Of a stretch of DNA of 64,000 nucleotides, positions 34,573 to 46,568 are shown piece after piece. Below the pieces are notes generated by a model. It saw only the letters and a list, made by a program, of their open reading frames with translations, ran no database searches and was not told where the DNA came from. This DNA comes from Grifola frondosa (lineage: Eukaryota > Basidiomycota > Agaricomycetes > Polyporales > Grifolaceae): contig LUGG01000001.1 of NCBI GenBank assembly GCA_001683735.1, positions 2,914,001 to 2,978,000 on the forward strand. Reading direction: 5' to 3'. How positions within the stretch are numbered: position 1 is the first letter of the stretch; the number at the start of each line of letters is the position of its first letter. Made by a program: the position numbers and the translations under genes.

Positions 34573-35771
34573 TGGGGGAGGAGGAAGGGGAGGATGAGAT
34601 GGAGAGTGATGGACGAGGACGGAAAGGTGCGATATGAATGGAAGAGGGAGGGGCGAGCGAAAGATTAAGAAAATTAAGCAGGGAGCGTAATTAGAGCAGA
34701 CTCTTATAATACAGCATGTCCTTGTTGAGCAAGTTGTCTCACGGCTCTGGCGGCTACATCACTTTCTCAAAACCCCGATGTCGGCCGGTTGCAAAATAAT
34801 TTCCCCTGGTGCAAGTTTATGTTCAATGTATTTTCCACCATTTCCTTTCCATTGAGAGCTCGCTCTGAAGGGCTAGCCAATAGATGGTGCGTTACATTTA
34901 TGCTCTGAGATGGGGGAAAAGAAAGATGGGAATGGAAGCTAATGGAAGACGTTGATAGCAGGGCTGATTAAGAGAAATTAGTGGTGATTACGATTACAAT
35001 GTTAAGCGTACGTTATGATTGTGCCCACGCCTCCCGGCAAAGCAACAGCGCTGTGCCTTGAGTACATGAATTCCTCTCCGACCACGTGGTTGCATCATGA
35101 CTACTTCGGACTTTATGGGCGCTTAATGGCTCTTAGCATTCCACCTGCTGCTGCTACTCCACATGTCTCAGACCCTCCTAACGATCATGGCTATGGCATG
35201 TCATACTTGGTTGCGGGCCATAGCCGGTGCACTTTGCTATGTTCAAATGCGGTTTGTGCGCAAGCAAGAATGTTGTACAGCGATGCAGGCATCGGGCCCG
35301 ATGTGGAAATCGTGCTGTGCTTTCAATCTGTCGATCTCGGCTTGACGGCGGCATTCGTATATCGGAGAATGAATATTTTTATGTTTATGATTGGTCCATG
35401 ACATTGCCCCGAGTGCACTCCGAGTCCGTAAACAGCTCAGCAGCCTCAGCTCTTTCCCTCCGTGTGCAACCGCGCCCACCCACCCACCACCCGTCGCAAC
35501 CATTCCGTCCAGCCCGATATCGTGTGATTCCTCTTCTCTCCTCGGGCGCAGTCTTGCAATTAATGCATACTGTCCGAGGCCACCGTATCCCCACTGGTCC
35601 TGATCCCATCAGAGCCATCTCGCATCTACAGTCGCACGTCCGTCGCACGCCACAGTGCATGAAGATGAAGTAAGGTATGTGGGTAGATATGGATACACTC
35701 CGTAGATATGCAGTACATTAGCCGTCCCCGGTCCAAAAGCGTCATTTCGCTCGTACGTACATGCAACACGC
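34573..35771. other. Intergenic, upstream of the homeodomain gene
   Basis: These 1.2 kb hold a 128-codon plus-strand frame at 35015-35401 without a recognisable domain; I read it as chance. The rest is the promoter of the homeodomain gene (-) and the 3' side of pantothenate kinase (-). Confidence 0.4.
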
Positions 35772-37661
35772 TCAAGACCCTCCGACTTCTTGCTCTACAT
35801 CTCCAATGTTCTTGATCCATGCACCAATGGAACCGCTGTCAGATCTTAGTTAAGCGCATAGATTCCGAAAGTTTATCCAGATAGCGAACTCACAGGAAAC
35901 CTTCGTGACGTAGGAAGAGCGCCCGCTTTGTGCCCTTACTCCAAAACCTAATAGCATACGAGAGTGTGCTAATAGTTGCCGCATGGCCTGTCCGAGAGGT
36001 CAGATGAAGTCATCGTAGACGTATGTGGCGTGCCAACGCACCTCTGATAAAGTATCCTCCGAAATAAATGCGGTCTAGATTATACTTTTCTGCGTTCATG
36101 TAACTATCATCGAGACGAGAGTGAGACATCCACCAAATACCAATGCAAGCAACAATGACGTACGCGATTTGTCCGATATTATTAGATATCGCATATAGCA
36201 AACTCTTGCTGATGTCTTCAGCCTTGAAAGTACCCTTCTTCCCTCCGCTCTTCTTGAACACCTTGCCAAAAGAGCTCGCAATCATGGTTGACTTCAGCCC
36301 GAGCTTGCTGTAATCTTGCCCGTAGATATCGCCAACCAGCATGTCTACCGTAGCATTGTCGCCCTGCTCAGACAGCTCTAGCATGTCTGCCGATGTTCGT
36401 ACATCCATAAGCATAAGCATAAGCCAAATATTCCAGGAACCATTCAACGCACCATCGAAAGTGCTCGCAGGCGTCAACAGACTGAGCAGGCCCCACAGTG
36501 TCCCCCCTCCGAGACTCGTCCCGCTGACACGCTCGAACGAGCCGTCCTCATCCACCTTGATCAAAGATACGCCAGAGCCGATATTCACTAGCAAACACGG
36601 CAGCTGCGGTGCTGGATGCTCCACGAACGTCACCGCGTACTTTGGGGGGTCCGGGCTTGGACGTTCGAACACGCCGCACGAGGCGGGGTGCGAGACGGAG
36701 TGGATGAGCTCATCGGAGAAGTAGTACACCTCGTGAGGGATGAGCGCGATGAACTTGAGGCCCTCGATGAGGCACTCCATCTCGTCTTCGCGGCGCACCT
36801 CGACGAGCAGCTCACGCCGAAAGAGTTCATAGAAGCGCTGCGCGCCGCCGCCCGTCGCGATCACCTTCACGCCACGCCGCATCTCCTCTATCGGCACGTC
36901 GTTGATCGCGGCCGACCGCTCGATGAGCGCCCGGATGAATGCGACGCACTCGTCGATGTGCTCCGTCTCGAAGCGCTCGAAGTTCAGTGAGCCCCCGGGG
37001 AAGTGCTGCACGGATGCGCGCCGGAGTAGTGAGTCGTGCAGTGCACTGTGGTCTATGGATCGCGATGATAGGTCGTCGGCGAGAGAGGCGTTGTGGCTGT
37101 GGGCAGCATTGGGGCCATTCGGGGCAGCTAGGAAGTTGTGGCAATTGTGGCCGTTGTGGCCGTTGTGGTCGAGCATGGCGGGGGTGAGGACGCCATTCAG
37201 TCGGGTGTGGGTAATGGATGTAATGGATTTCGGAGGCGGCGATGTGGAGAGTGGGCTGTCTTTTCCCGGCGAAGCTGATAAAGGCGTCGAAAGACTGCTC
37301 GCCGAACTAGAGCCCCTCGTCGCTATCTGCGACGGCGATGATGGAGGGTCTGTGGAACGAGTGAAATAGACGACTTTCGCCAGCGAGCCCCCGATCTATT
37401 CCAGACGAGAAGATCATCGCGAATCCAGAAAGCAGAGAAGGCAGATACACGTACATCGACTGCAATGTGGGAGACAGGCTCGATATAATTGGGTAGGTAG
37501 ATCCCTCGACTGTCGCGGGTCTGCGGAGAGCTGCTGCGTCAGAACCTTAGAAGCCCCTGGCAGGCGTGCGGACGGACCTCGGGAGACTCCTCGTCCAGAA
37601 TCTGCGCACCGCGGGTGTCGACCTGGATCGTTTTCGCGGTGGGCAGCGATGGCCCAGACAT
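35772..37661 (-). CDS. CAB1: Pantothenate kinase
   Basis: From ATG 37661 to TGA 35774-35772. It phosphorylates pantothenate with ATP, the first step of CoA synthesis, in the cytosol. The N-terminal exon reads MSGPSLPTAKTIQVD. The second and third carry HIAVDIGGSLAKVVYF, the first phosphate-binding loop of the eukaryotic type. A Ser/Pro insert with HNGHNGHN repeats follows. Then come VKVIATGGGAQRFYELF, CLLVNIGSGVSLIKV, FERVSGTSLGGGTLWGLL, LVGDIYGQDY, IASSFGKVF, ISNNIGQIAY and the C-terminal DRIYFGGYFIRGH. The end is GFLGSIGAWIKNIG. The junctions I traced are in frame. The poorly conserved insert between the loop and the body makes it a little longer than yeast Cab1. Confidence 0.93.
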
Positions 37662-38162
37662 GGTGGCAAGAGCAGGTGGGGTGGGGCGGTCTTAGGGGGG
37701 CTTCACTATGTCCGCTGCGACAGCGGGGTCAAATCGTGTAGTCTCGACTTGCAATCACAGTTTGATATAGGTGCTTGTTGATTGGAGCAAGACGCTAGAC
37801 AATACAAGGAAGTGTGCGCCAGAGCAGGATGGTACGACGAGGAGGCGGAGAGGGACCCTACGGCCATAATATTAATGGATGGGGAACCCCGCGTATCCGG
37901 GGCGGTTAAGTACATCGTGCGGATGGACGACTCAGGCCTCACTATCATATTTAGCTGACCTTCGGAGCATCTGTACCCGACGCCGATCCTCTTGATCATG
38001 CGTTCACAGCTTCTCATGTCCTCCGCCGTCGACGACCGGGCCTGGCAACTGACATCCACAGCCCACGGCCGTGCTTCTGCAAATTCCAAAATATAATGAA
38101 CTCGAATAATGCATATGCACACTGAACACGACAACATCCGGACAACCACACTCGGGACCCCG
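37662..38162. other. Intergenic, SEC21 3' side and pantothenate kinase promoter
   Basis: These 501 bases lie between tandem minus-strand genes. Nothing else is recognised. The literal SEC21 frame runs into it only because of a frameshift. Confidence 0.5.
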
Positions 38163-41100
38163 TCAGCCTCCGATCGCTGCAACCACCAAGTCGCACGCCG
38201 CCTGCTGTTCCGCCGCACACCCAGCTCCAGCGTCACCCCCTGCGCCTTCGAGTACGTCATCCGACATCGCACGAGCACCTTGCCCCCGCCGCCCGCCACC
38301 AGGCCCGACAGCTGCAGCGTGTGCACAGACATGTTCTGCGGGTCCTCTGTCCCACCCAGCGGCTGCATGTGCAGAATATCTATAATTGACGTGCATGCGG
38401 CTGTGGCAGCGATAAGACGTGACATGAGAAACGCACATGCCCAGAATCAATGAACATCATCGCGTACCTTTCATGGACTCCATCGCAGAGAGCGAGAACG
38501 TCTCCGTCGCGGACGCGCCGCCGCGCATGCGGTCCCACTCGGAAGCGAACGTGACATAGCTGGGGACGATATAATCCGCGGCTGCGAGCTCCGTCTCCTC
38601 CAGCTGGTACTCGTCATCGTAGCCATCTTCCTCGGGTTCGCCTGTGGACGGGTCCAGCTCTTTGCTGACGAATTTGAGGATGCATTGGAATGACGCCATG
38701 GCATAGTCTTCGGGCGTGTCGCGAGTGAAGGAGACGTAGATGATCCCCGGCGAGGTATCCGCTGTCAGGGTCGGCACCGGGATGATAAAGTCTTCTGTCA
38801 AGCCAGAGGAATCTGCTTGGGGCTGCATGATGACAGAGACCCCCTCTAGCAGCGTGTCTGGAATGGTGTTCGATACGTTGAACTGTCAAAAAATAGGATG
38901 AGTCTGAGCTCGCCTGCGGAATGATGTGGCAACAGACCTGGAATACAATGTGTTCCTTGAAGATATGCTTGACACATGACACACGATACTCGGTCTCGCT
39001 CTCTGTGAGCTGAGCAGGCGTGGAACTGCTGTTGAGAACGGGCCCGTACGACGCAAGCTCTGGCACTTCAGCAAGTTGTTGTCCATACGCCGACTGAGTT
39101 TCTGCAGCCGATGGTGGTGGGGGTGTCGCTGCCTTGGATGTGGACGGAACACCGATAGTATCCAAAGGACTCGGACCTGTTCTCCTGTTTAGCAGATGGA
39201 TCACGGTCATATTATTGAACTCACGAGCAGCATCTTTCGCCGCTTGCTCCCTGCTGATCTTGGGTATTGATGATGCGTCGAAGGGCTGTGCGAGAGCTTC
39301 TGGGTCGCTGATGTAAGACACAAGCTGGGATTCCAGAGCGGAGAGGGAGTACATCGACTCTGCCGCACGGTGAGATCATTGTTAGGTCGGAGAGCAGAAA
39401 GAAGATCATACCTTCTTTGATATACGTCGACACCAGAGGCGGTTCGTCGTAGACCTTCAGGTACATGGCAGCCCGGTCACGTACTTCATCATCAACATCA
39501 TCCAAACATCTGGAATTTGACGGTCAGCATCCATCTGGATGTCACAAGTATTTTTGCGAACCTGTGGAGAAGAACATTGATGCTCTTGCCCAGTTTATCA
39601 TCGAAGCTGTTCAATCCGAATTTCGCCAAGCTCGACACAGCAGCTGCGCGAACGGTCGCATTCTCTAATACCACCCGGTTATAGATGAAACGGATGTACT
39701 TCGTTGGGTGGGGAGCCTTCGGGCCTTCGACGCCGAGCAGGTGGAGGATGCGGACAGACAGCTTAGTGAATTCGCAGTCCTCGATAAACTCGCAGAGATG
39801 AGAGAGCGCCTGCTCCTTGCAGTCGCCGATGAATTTGATCATGTCGAAGATCGCTTCCACCACTGCACGCTTGAAGTCGTATCCTCCCTCATCGCGCAGC
39901 ACGCCGGAAAGGAACGAGAGCATGGACTCGTGCTTGGCCGGGAACTTCAAGCACAGAGAGCGGATGGCGTCGACGATGATGACCTTGAATTCGTCGCTGA
40001 TCTCACTCATGAAACCAGTGATCTGTTTCATGAGGCGGTCGACAGAAGCTTCATTACCAGTCTATGATGGAGGTCAAATGATAATCTAACAATAAGCGAA
40101 TAACGATGCGTGCCTTGAGGAGAGTTGTGATCGCATACGTAGCGACACTCCTGTTCTGGTCAGAAATGAGGTTCTCCAAATCAATGTTGCATGTGGCCAC
40201 GCTAGCGGGATGGCTGAGCGCGAGTGAAGCTAGTGTGCGGGTCGCAGCAAACTTAGGGTCGACTTTGGTGAAGACAGGAATAACTGGAGCACTGCAAGCC
40301 GTTATGGAATGTGATACGCAAAGTGTAGTGACTGAGCTTACCAGCAATTGGTCTTGTCAGCTGCGCTGCAGTAACGTTCTTCATCTCGCATATGACGCGC
40401 GCAGCTTCGAGATTGACCATGTCGCTCTTGTGCCGCAACCAACCCTCGAGAAGATCGAGCATTTGTCTCTGCACACTAATAACAGATAAATACTGTCTCC
40501 CCAGATGCGCTTAAAATTCGGAGCTTACTTGGGATCCTCCTCCATGACTTTCGCAGCATAGCGAATGAGCATACATAGCGCCATAGCGTTCTTCAGGGTG
40601 GTTCCTGCGCCTGACTTCCCGCCGCCCAGCTGCTGAATCATCTTGGTCACAGCCATACGATCCTGCTGTCGAATGAGATACAAAAGACCGAGCGCATGAT
40701 ACTGAGTGATGTAGCTCGACGAAGGAACGGGCTGGTAGCCTGTGTTGGCACCCGAAGACGAACTGCCCCAGCCGAGATACGACGCAGGTGACGGGCTGCC
40801 TCCAAATAATGACGATGACGATTTAGCGGTCACAGCTTCCTGAGCTTCGTTCACCCATCGTTTGACAACGTCCTTCGAAGACGGGAAGAGGTGGTATGCG
40901 GAGACGAGCGCGGCGGAGGAAATGGATGGGTTCTTGTCAACTATGGCAGCCTTGAAGAAGCGTTCAACGCCCTGCACCATGGATGGCTACAGAGAAGGTG
41001 GTGAACATTCTCAAGGACATGGGGAGAGTTCTGACATACATCTATTATTCGGCACAGCGCACGAATGGCGTTTGGCCTGTAGATCACCTCTGAATTCGGC

Positions 41101-41484
41101 TGCATATCCTTCATAATACTGCTAGTGACCATAATAACATCTTCCGCGCTGGTTGACAGCTCCTTAATTGTGAGGTCCACCATTTGGCGGAGCGCACTCT
41201 GTTCGTGAAATTCAGTAAGGCTTGCTATGGCGAGCAAGAGAGATGAGGCTCACGTCCTTGTGCTGGAACAACTTCGTTGTCCCAAAGAACAGTGTCGTCG
41301 CCTCCTGGGTATTGAATGACTCGCCGACATAGAGCAAGTAGACGATACGTGTGAGCACCGCTCTGCATTTCCGGGGACTGATTGGACTTTCATTGAAGAC
41401 GCGGGCCTCCTGGATTACGGTGGTTTTATTGTTATAGTATGTACTGAGGCCATTTTCCTCGTCCTTTTTGGTAGCCAGAGACAT
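38163..41484 (-). CDS. SEC21: Coatomer gamma subunit (gamma-COP); several frame breaks
   Basis: A multi-exon gene from ATG 41484 ([14 protein letters not shown]) to TGA 38165-38163. Adaptin-type HEAT repeats run through [66 protein letters not shown] and [16 protein letters not shown]. The C-terminal appendage includes [17 protein letters not shown] and the final [18 protein letters not shown]. The protein is part of COPI, which coats Golgi-to-ER vesicles. Two conserved stretches need one base each: near 40253-40254 (SSPKSTL to [12 protein letters not shown]) and at 38213-38214 (LELGV to RAEQQAACD). The junction near 39230 (AAR to RTGPSP) also did not join in frame as I read it. The literal frame at the 3' end overruns into the spacer. 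Confidence 0.92.
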
Positions 41485-42999
41485 GATGAAAGGTGAGCGC
41501 GTCGTTGAGCGCGACGTGGACCAAGGTCCCAACGACTTCGCCACGTGCTCGCTGGTAAGTGCTACAGTTAAGCGCTCGCTGCTTAATATCGACCTGAAGT
41601 AAACTCGTCTTGTAATTTGAAGCCTACGAATATCAATCACTAAATGTGGCGATTGTGGGATGCTCGTTGCAAGGGTTTCTTCATCCATGACCATCACTAT
41701 GCACATTCTATTGTAAGATGCTGAAGCCGAGCTTCTTTATTCTCCACACTCTTCGATAATAGCGCCTGCGAGGATCTATCGTTCTAGAGTGAACCAATCC
41801 TCGTCAACCCTCTGCACACTGCCGCAAAAATAGAAGAGCTTGGATAGCGCAACAGACAAAGAAAGACAGAATTTCAATTCGGACTCTAATCCCATTCTCA
41901 AGACGTAAAGGCCGGCTTCCGAGGATTGCGCGGACAGCAACGACACGATAGGTCATAAATCATGTATTAAGTACTTCGTATATTGCAACGGTCGACAGGG
42001 AATACGTGAACACTGAACAGCGCTAGACGACTTGACGGGATGTGTGTACAATACAAGGGGAATACCGCGCCTGATCCACCAGGTTGTCCGGCGAAAGAGA
42101 TTATCGAAAATGAGTGACATTGAGGCGACGAGCTTGCCACGTAGAACCCAAATTGCGCAGCAGCCTGTGCTGCTAGTCAGTCTCTCCACCAACCTCCTGC
42201 AACCCGATCGCGACCAAACGATCTGCCGAGCCAACCAGACCAGACGCGGCGCCCTCTCTCGTCCTGCGCGCCCTCGACAGAGCCCAACGGCAAGGCCGAA
42301 GTGCTCCAGGGAGGTGGAGAAAAAGAGGACAACAAGATCCAGCATCCGTAAAAGAGAGAAAAGGGAAGGGGAAATGTGAAGGAGCGCGTGTGATGGGAGT
42401 CGTGGAGGAACAATATATACATAGAGGATGGGTGGATGGATGGACGTGATGTAGCACGAGTAGGTAGAGCGTGAATCACGGCAGTACGGCGCGAGGGGAT
42501 GGCAAATATTGGCGAGAAGGAATAGGCGGCCCTCCATTATCAACCCCACTAGGGGCCCGATGTAGGAGAGCGTAAAAGAAATGAGCGTCCGTACGAGAAT
42601 AGAAAGCAGTCAATACAGCGTATGATGGTCGCGGAGTTTGATACGTGTACCCATACTCGAGGATTCTAGCGCACGAGCGGGGACCTTGGAGACGAGTGGC
42701 GAAAGACTGCAGAGATCAAGATAGGCGGCGGCGACTCTTGACGCGAGTAGAGCGGCGTGGTCGACACCGCAATAAGCACGGCGGACCGGACCTGCTCCTA
42801 CCACCATTCCTGCGACCTGTGCACGCCTCGTCCTCCCCACACGAGCGAATGCGACCAATAACAATAACCGACAACCAACGGGCATCCATACGCGATAGGC
42901 GACCAAAACAAACCGAGCGACTCTCTGGTGCATCATCCCTCCATATGCTCGGTCGTGCCCCGGACGTGCTGAGACCCAGACTCCGCAACGGAGAGTCAT
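41485..42999. other. Intergenic, casein kinase 3' side and SEC21 promoter
   Basis: These 1.5 kb lie between tandem minus-strand genes. Frames such as 41953-42549 (-) and 42645-43118 (+) have no recognisable domain; the latter overlaps the last exon of the kinase antisense. A small GGATG/GGATGGAC repeat lies near 42427-42450. It is probably a long 3' UTR plus a promoter. Confidence 0.45.
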
Positions 43000-44286
43000 T
43001 TACCAAAGGTCACCGTGGGCACGAACGCCGCGCTGCTGGCCAACAGCACCAGCCGCACCGGCGGCCTGCTGCTGCTGACGAGTGTGGGAACGCAGCCTAC
43101 AAGGTGGTCAATTGCTGACCGAATAATGGATATGACATTACTCACATCCGGTCACTAACACGAGGAGCTCCACTTTCCTCTTCCTCCTGCACAACCTTAC
43201 GCCTGCCAGCGGGAGCCTTGCCGCTCGAGCTAGCGCTAGCCTCCTCCTGGTTCCTCTGTACGCTCCAGTCGAAGACGTAATCGTACTGGTAGCCCTCACG
43301 AACGAAGAGGTCGCGGAAGAGCTTCCGGAGGTACGAGTAGTCCGGCTTGTCATCGAAACGCAGCGCACGCGTGTAGTTCAAAAATATACCGAACTCGTTG
43401 GGGAAACCACGGCAGAGGAGATCAGTGGGGGTGGTCATCTTCTTCTCCATGATCCGGTCGTACTTCTGCTTCTTCGTAGCAGCCTTCAAGCCCTGCCAGG
43501 GGAGGGAACCGCGGAGGAAGTACATGAGAACGTAAGCGAGAGACTCCAAATCATCACGGCGGGCCTGCTCGACACCAAGATGAGTGTTGATGGATGTGTA
43601 GCGGGCCGTACCGGTGAGATTCTTATTCTCTCTGTACGGGATATGAAGATGGGTCTTCGGGTCCCTGTACTTCTTCGCAAGACCGAAATCGATCACGTTG
43701 ACCTGATTGCCGCGTTTTCCAATGCCCATCAAGAAATTGTCAGGCTTGATGTCACGGTGAATGAAGTTGCGTGAATGGATGTACTCGATACGAGAGATCT
43801 GCGTAGTGACGTGGCAGAGTCCGGATGAAGTCAATATTTGTGAGCAGAAGTTGGAAAAGAAAAGACTTACTAGCTGATCGGCCAGAAGTAAGACCGTCTT
43901 CAAGCTGAACTTGCGCTGGCAGAAATTGAACAAATCTTCAAGAGAAGGTCCGAGGAGATCGATAACCATCGCATTGTAATCACACTCGGTTCCAAACCAA
44001 CGGACGAAGGGAACGCCCACACCACCAGCCAGAGTCTTGTATACCTTCGACTCATACTCGAGCTGGGGGTGCTTGGCTTTGACGGATTCGAGCTTGATCG
44101 CGACCTCTTCCCCAGAAATAATGTTGATTCCAAGGTAAATGTCGCCTGTGGCGTACATTGTTACCAAAAACGTAATAGTTGTCAACAGCACAATGACTCA
44201 CCGAATGAGCCAGAACCAATCTTCTTGCCCAACCTATACTTCCCACCAACCCTAAGGTCGAGTCTGTGCGAGGAGGAATCCGCCAT
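43000..44286 (-). CDS. Casein kinase 1 (Hrr25/HHP1 type)
   Basis: From ATG 44286 ([20 protein letters not shown]) to TAA 43002-43000. The kinase domain is complete: GSGSFGDIYLG glycine loop, EEVAIKLE with the ATP lysine, [20 protein letters not shown] catalytic loop, [29 protein letters not shown] (CK1-specific), [19 protein letters not shown], and YDYVFDWS at its end. A final exon (after the intron that begins at a GTGAGT following ...DRM) adds a Gln-rich tail and ends RAHGDLW. The family acts in DNA repair, vesicle traffic, endocytosis and the clock. The sequence does not show which role dominates. No frameshift was noticed. Confidence 0.93.
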
Positions 44287-46568
44287 TGAATATTGAAGTT
44301 GAGACTAGGGAATCTAAAGATATTAGACGAGTTGAGTACAATCAACAACAAGGGAGAGAATCGCAAAAGAGAGGGATAGAGAAAAATGCAGTACAAGAAG
44401 AGCGAAAGGGCAGGAGTGGGTGAGGTGTTGGCAGCCGAAGAGGAAGACTGCCTGGGAAGGCTATGCACAGCACGCGCGCAGCAACCGACGAAAGAGACTA
44501 TCAAATAGCTAAGTCTCAGACAATCTCATAGCCCAGCAGTAATCTGTACGTCCCTGTGGCATTCACGATTGATGAATTGGACCATGAGGTGAGGAGACCT
44601 CGAGGCAAGTAGCGGATGAAGCGAGGCTGACTAGTAACTGGGAAAGGGGATACGAACGAAAAGGACTCACCGAGAGAAAACAAACGGAGAGAGATGAAGG
44701 GATAAGTGTTGAGGAGGGGGAGAAAGAGGTATTTAGGATTTGATGGACTGAGTACAAGAGGAGGAGGACAAAGAACAGAGGAGAGTGCGAGGGATGGAAC
44801 TGGGATGGAGGCAATGTGGCGGGCTGGGGATCGTGGGAACTGTTGCCATTTTCGCCGTCCTGACACGCCATATCGATGGTCAACCGGCGCTTGTTCTCTC
44901 CGTCCTCTCAACATCTCCTTGCTTTTCAGATATTGTCGTTTCCGTGCATATGGCACTCTTCAACGCGCCATGCTTTCCTTCAAGATCCTGCCGTCTCCTG
45001 TTCTATGTTCGAGAAGCGACTAGAGCACTCAGATCAAGTGCTTTGGGCTGGCTCTGCCAATTTGCATGCATGCTTGGAGCGGTGGAGCTGGCGCGGTCGT
45101 GGCGCTCGGTCCTTGCAACGTAGTTGGTTTTTTCCTATTGAATCCGGGCTTCTTCCTGACTGTCTTCTGGACTGGCGGACTCTGGGCTCGGTCCGGTCCT
45201 ATTCTCTTCTCTCCATCGCTGGATGAGACGGAATGAATCGGCCCCCGGTCGGAGATGCTTCGTTTCTCGCACCGTGGTTTCTAAGAAAAGGCTTCCTCAG
45301 CCGCGGAAATGGTCCATGGCGGCACATATGTCTGGTGTGAATAGCGCTTGTCACCAGTTGCAGGCATGTGATCAGGGTACGGGTTTCGTCCTTCGATATC
45401 TCCGTACGTGGCGCTCGCCGCGTGTGTCGTGTATGTCCCTGCGATCGTTGTGCGGGGTGTCCAGCGCGTCCATTGATATGGTATCGCGCTAGGGATCATG
45501 CGGTGACTGACAATCGTGTGCAGACGTTTCTTCGTTGCACGAGCCCGTTCTTTTTCGGACCAAGGATCCCCTGTCTCTGCCCAAGGAGAGCTCTTAGGTG
45601 AGGTGCTGTTGGAGATTCGATTGAGCCCCGCCTTCACCATCGTGGGTGCCTTCGATCAGGGTGGCAGTGGCTTGTGATCAGGAACTCGAACTCTGTGAGT
45701 TTGATAGCGTAACCCTTCCCCTCTGCCATTAACTTCTTTGCAGCATAGGCTACAAATAGACTACTTTGGCCGCGTCGAGCGGCAGACTCGATATTACGGC
45801 TCGGTGACGTCGCTGCTCGGTGATCGCACTCCCAAACCGCCAATTTTCAAGTCACTAGCAATTTCGCGATCAAAGAGCTCAACCAGACGCTGCATGTAAC
45901 AGAACTAGTGCCGGCCCACTGCCGGCCCTTGGAAATCTCAGCGTCTCTGCGCGCGGTGACTTGACTGGCAGATTGCATCCAGCGGAACATGTGGACTCGC
46001 GTGTCTGTGTTGTCAACAATTTATATAGTTCTCTCATTGCAAGGTTTCCTTCAATCTACGTGGGTCAAGTGTATCGCTTAATATTTCGTGTGTGTATCGA
46101 TCAGAACAGTAAGGTCATCGGATGCTTCAAGAGCCGTTTGTGACTAAGTATGTGGTTAAATGGTATCAAACCTGAAGGAGCGTTTTCAGTGTACTGATGA
46201 AGTATGGTGCGGCTGCATTGCTTATCGTAATTGCTCGACAAGAAGCAAAGGACTACGAGGGAGAGCTGATGAACTTATAACACCGATGACGGTCATGTGA
46301 TGTGGCGGCATTTAGGATTACCAAAGATGGTAACCATATTGATGCCGAATAGAGCTGAAACTGCAACAAGGATCTATCAGAGTCCATCTTCAGTTCAGCT
46401 CCCACCGCAGCTATCAAGGTCTGCTAACAACGTCCTCGTCGTTGCTCACATTCCCTGGCGGTTTTCGTGCACACAGAACAGACCTTCGTTCATTTTCATA
46501 TCACACTCATTCGTTTTCGATACCCCAAATTGAATCGCGTTTCATAGCGGCCATTTTGCACTCTTGCG
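44287..46568. promoter_or_regulatory. Divergent spacer, casein kinase 1 (-) and chitin synthase (+)
   Basis: These 2.28 kb lie between divergent starts. Open frames of 60-150 codons occur on both strands (for example 44516-44956 -, 45281-45640 -, 45634-45843 -). None has a recognisable domain and none overlaps a plausible splice pattern. Purine-rich and pyrimidine-rich tracts at 44330-44480 and 44640-44800 suggest 5' UTR of the kinase. Confidence 0.45.

Noticed and set aside
35015..35401. 128-codon plus-strand frame
   Set aside because: No recognisable sequence and no neighbouring exons.
41953..42549. 198-codon minus-strand frame between SEC21 and casein kinase
   Set aside because: No domain, no plausible start context, composition of a UTR; reported only as spacer.
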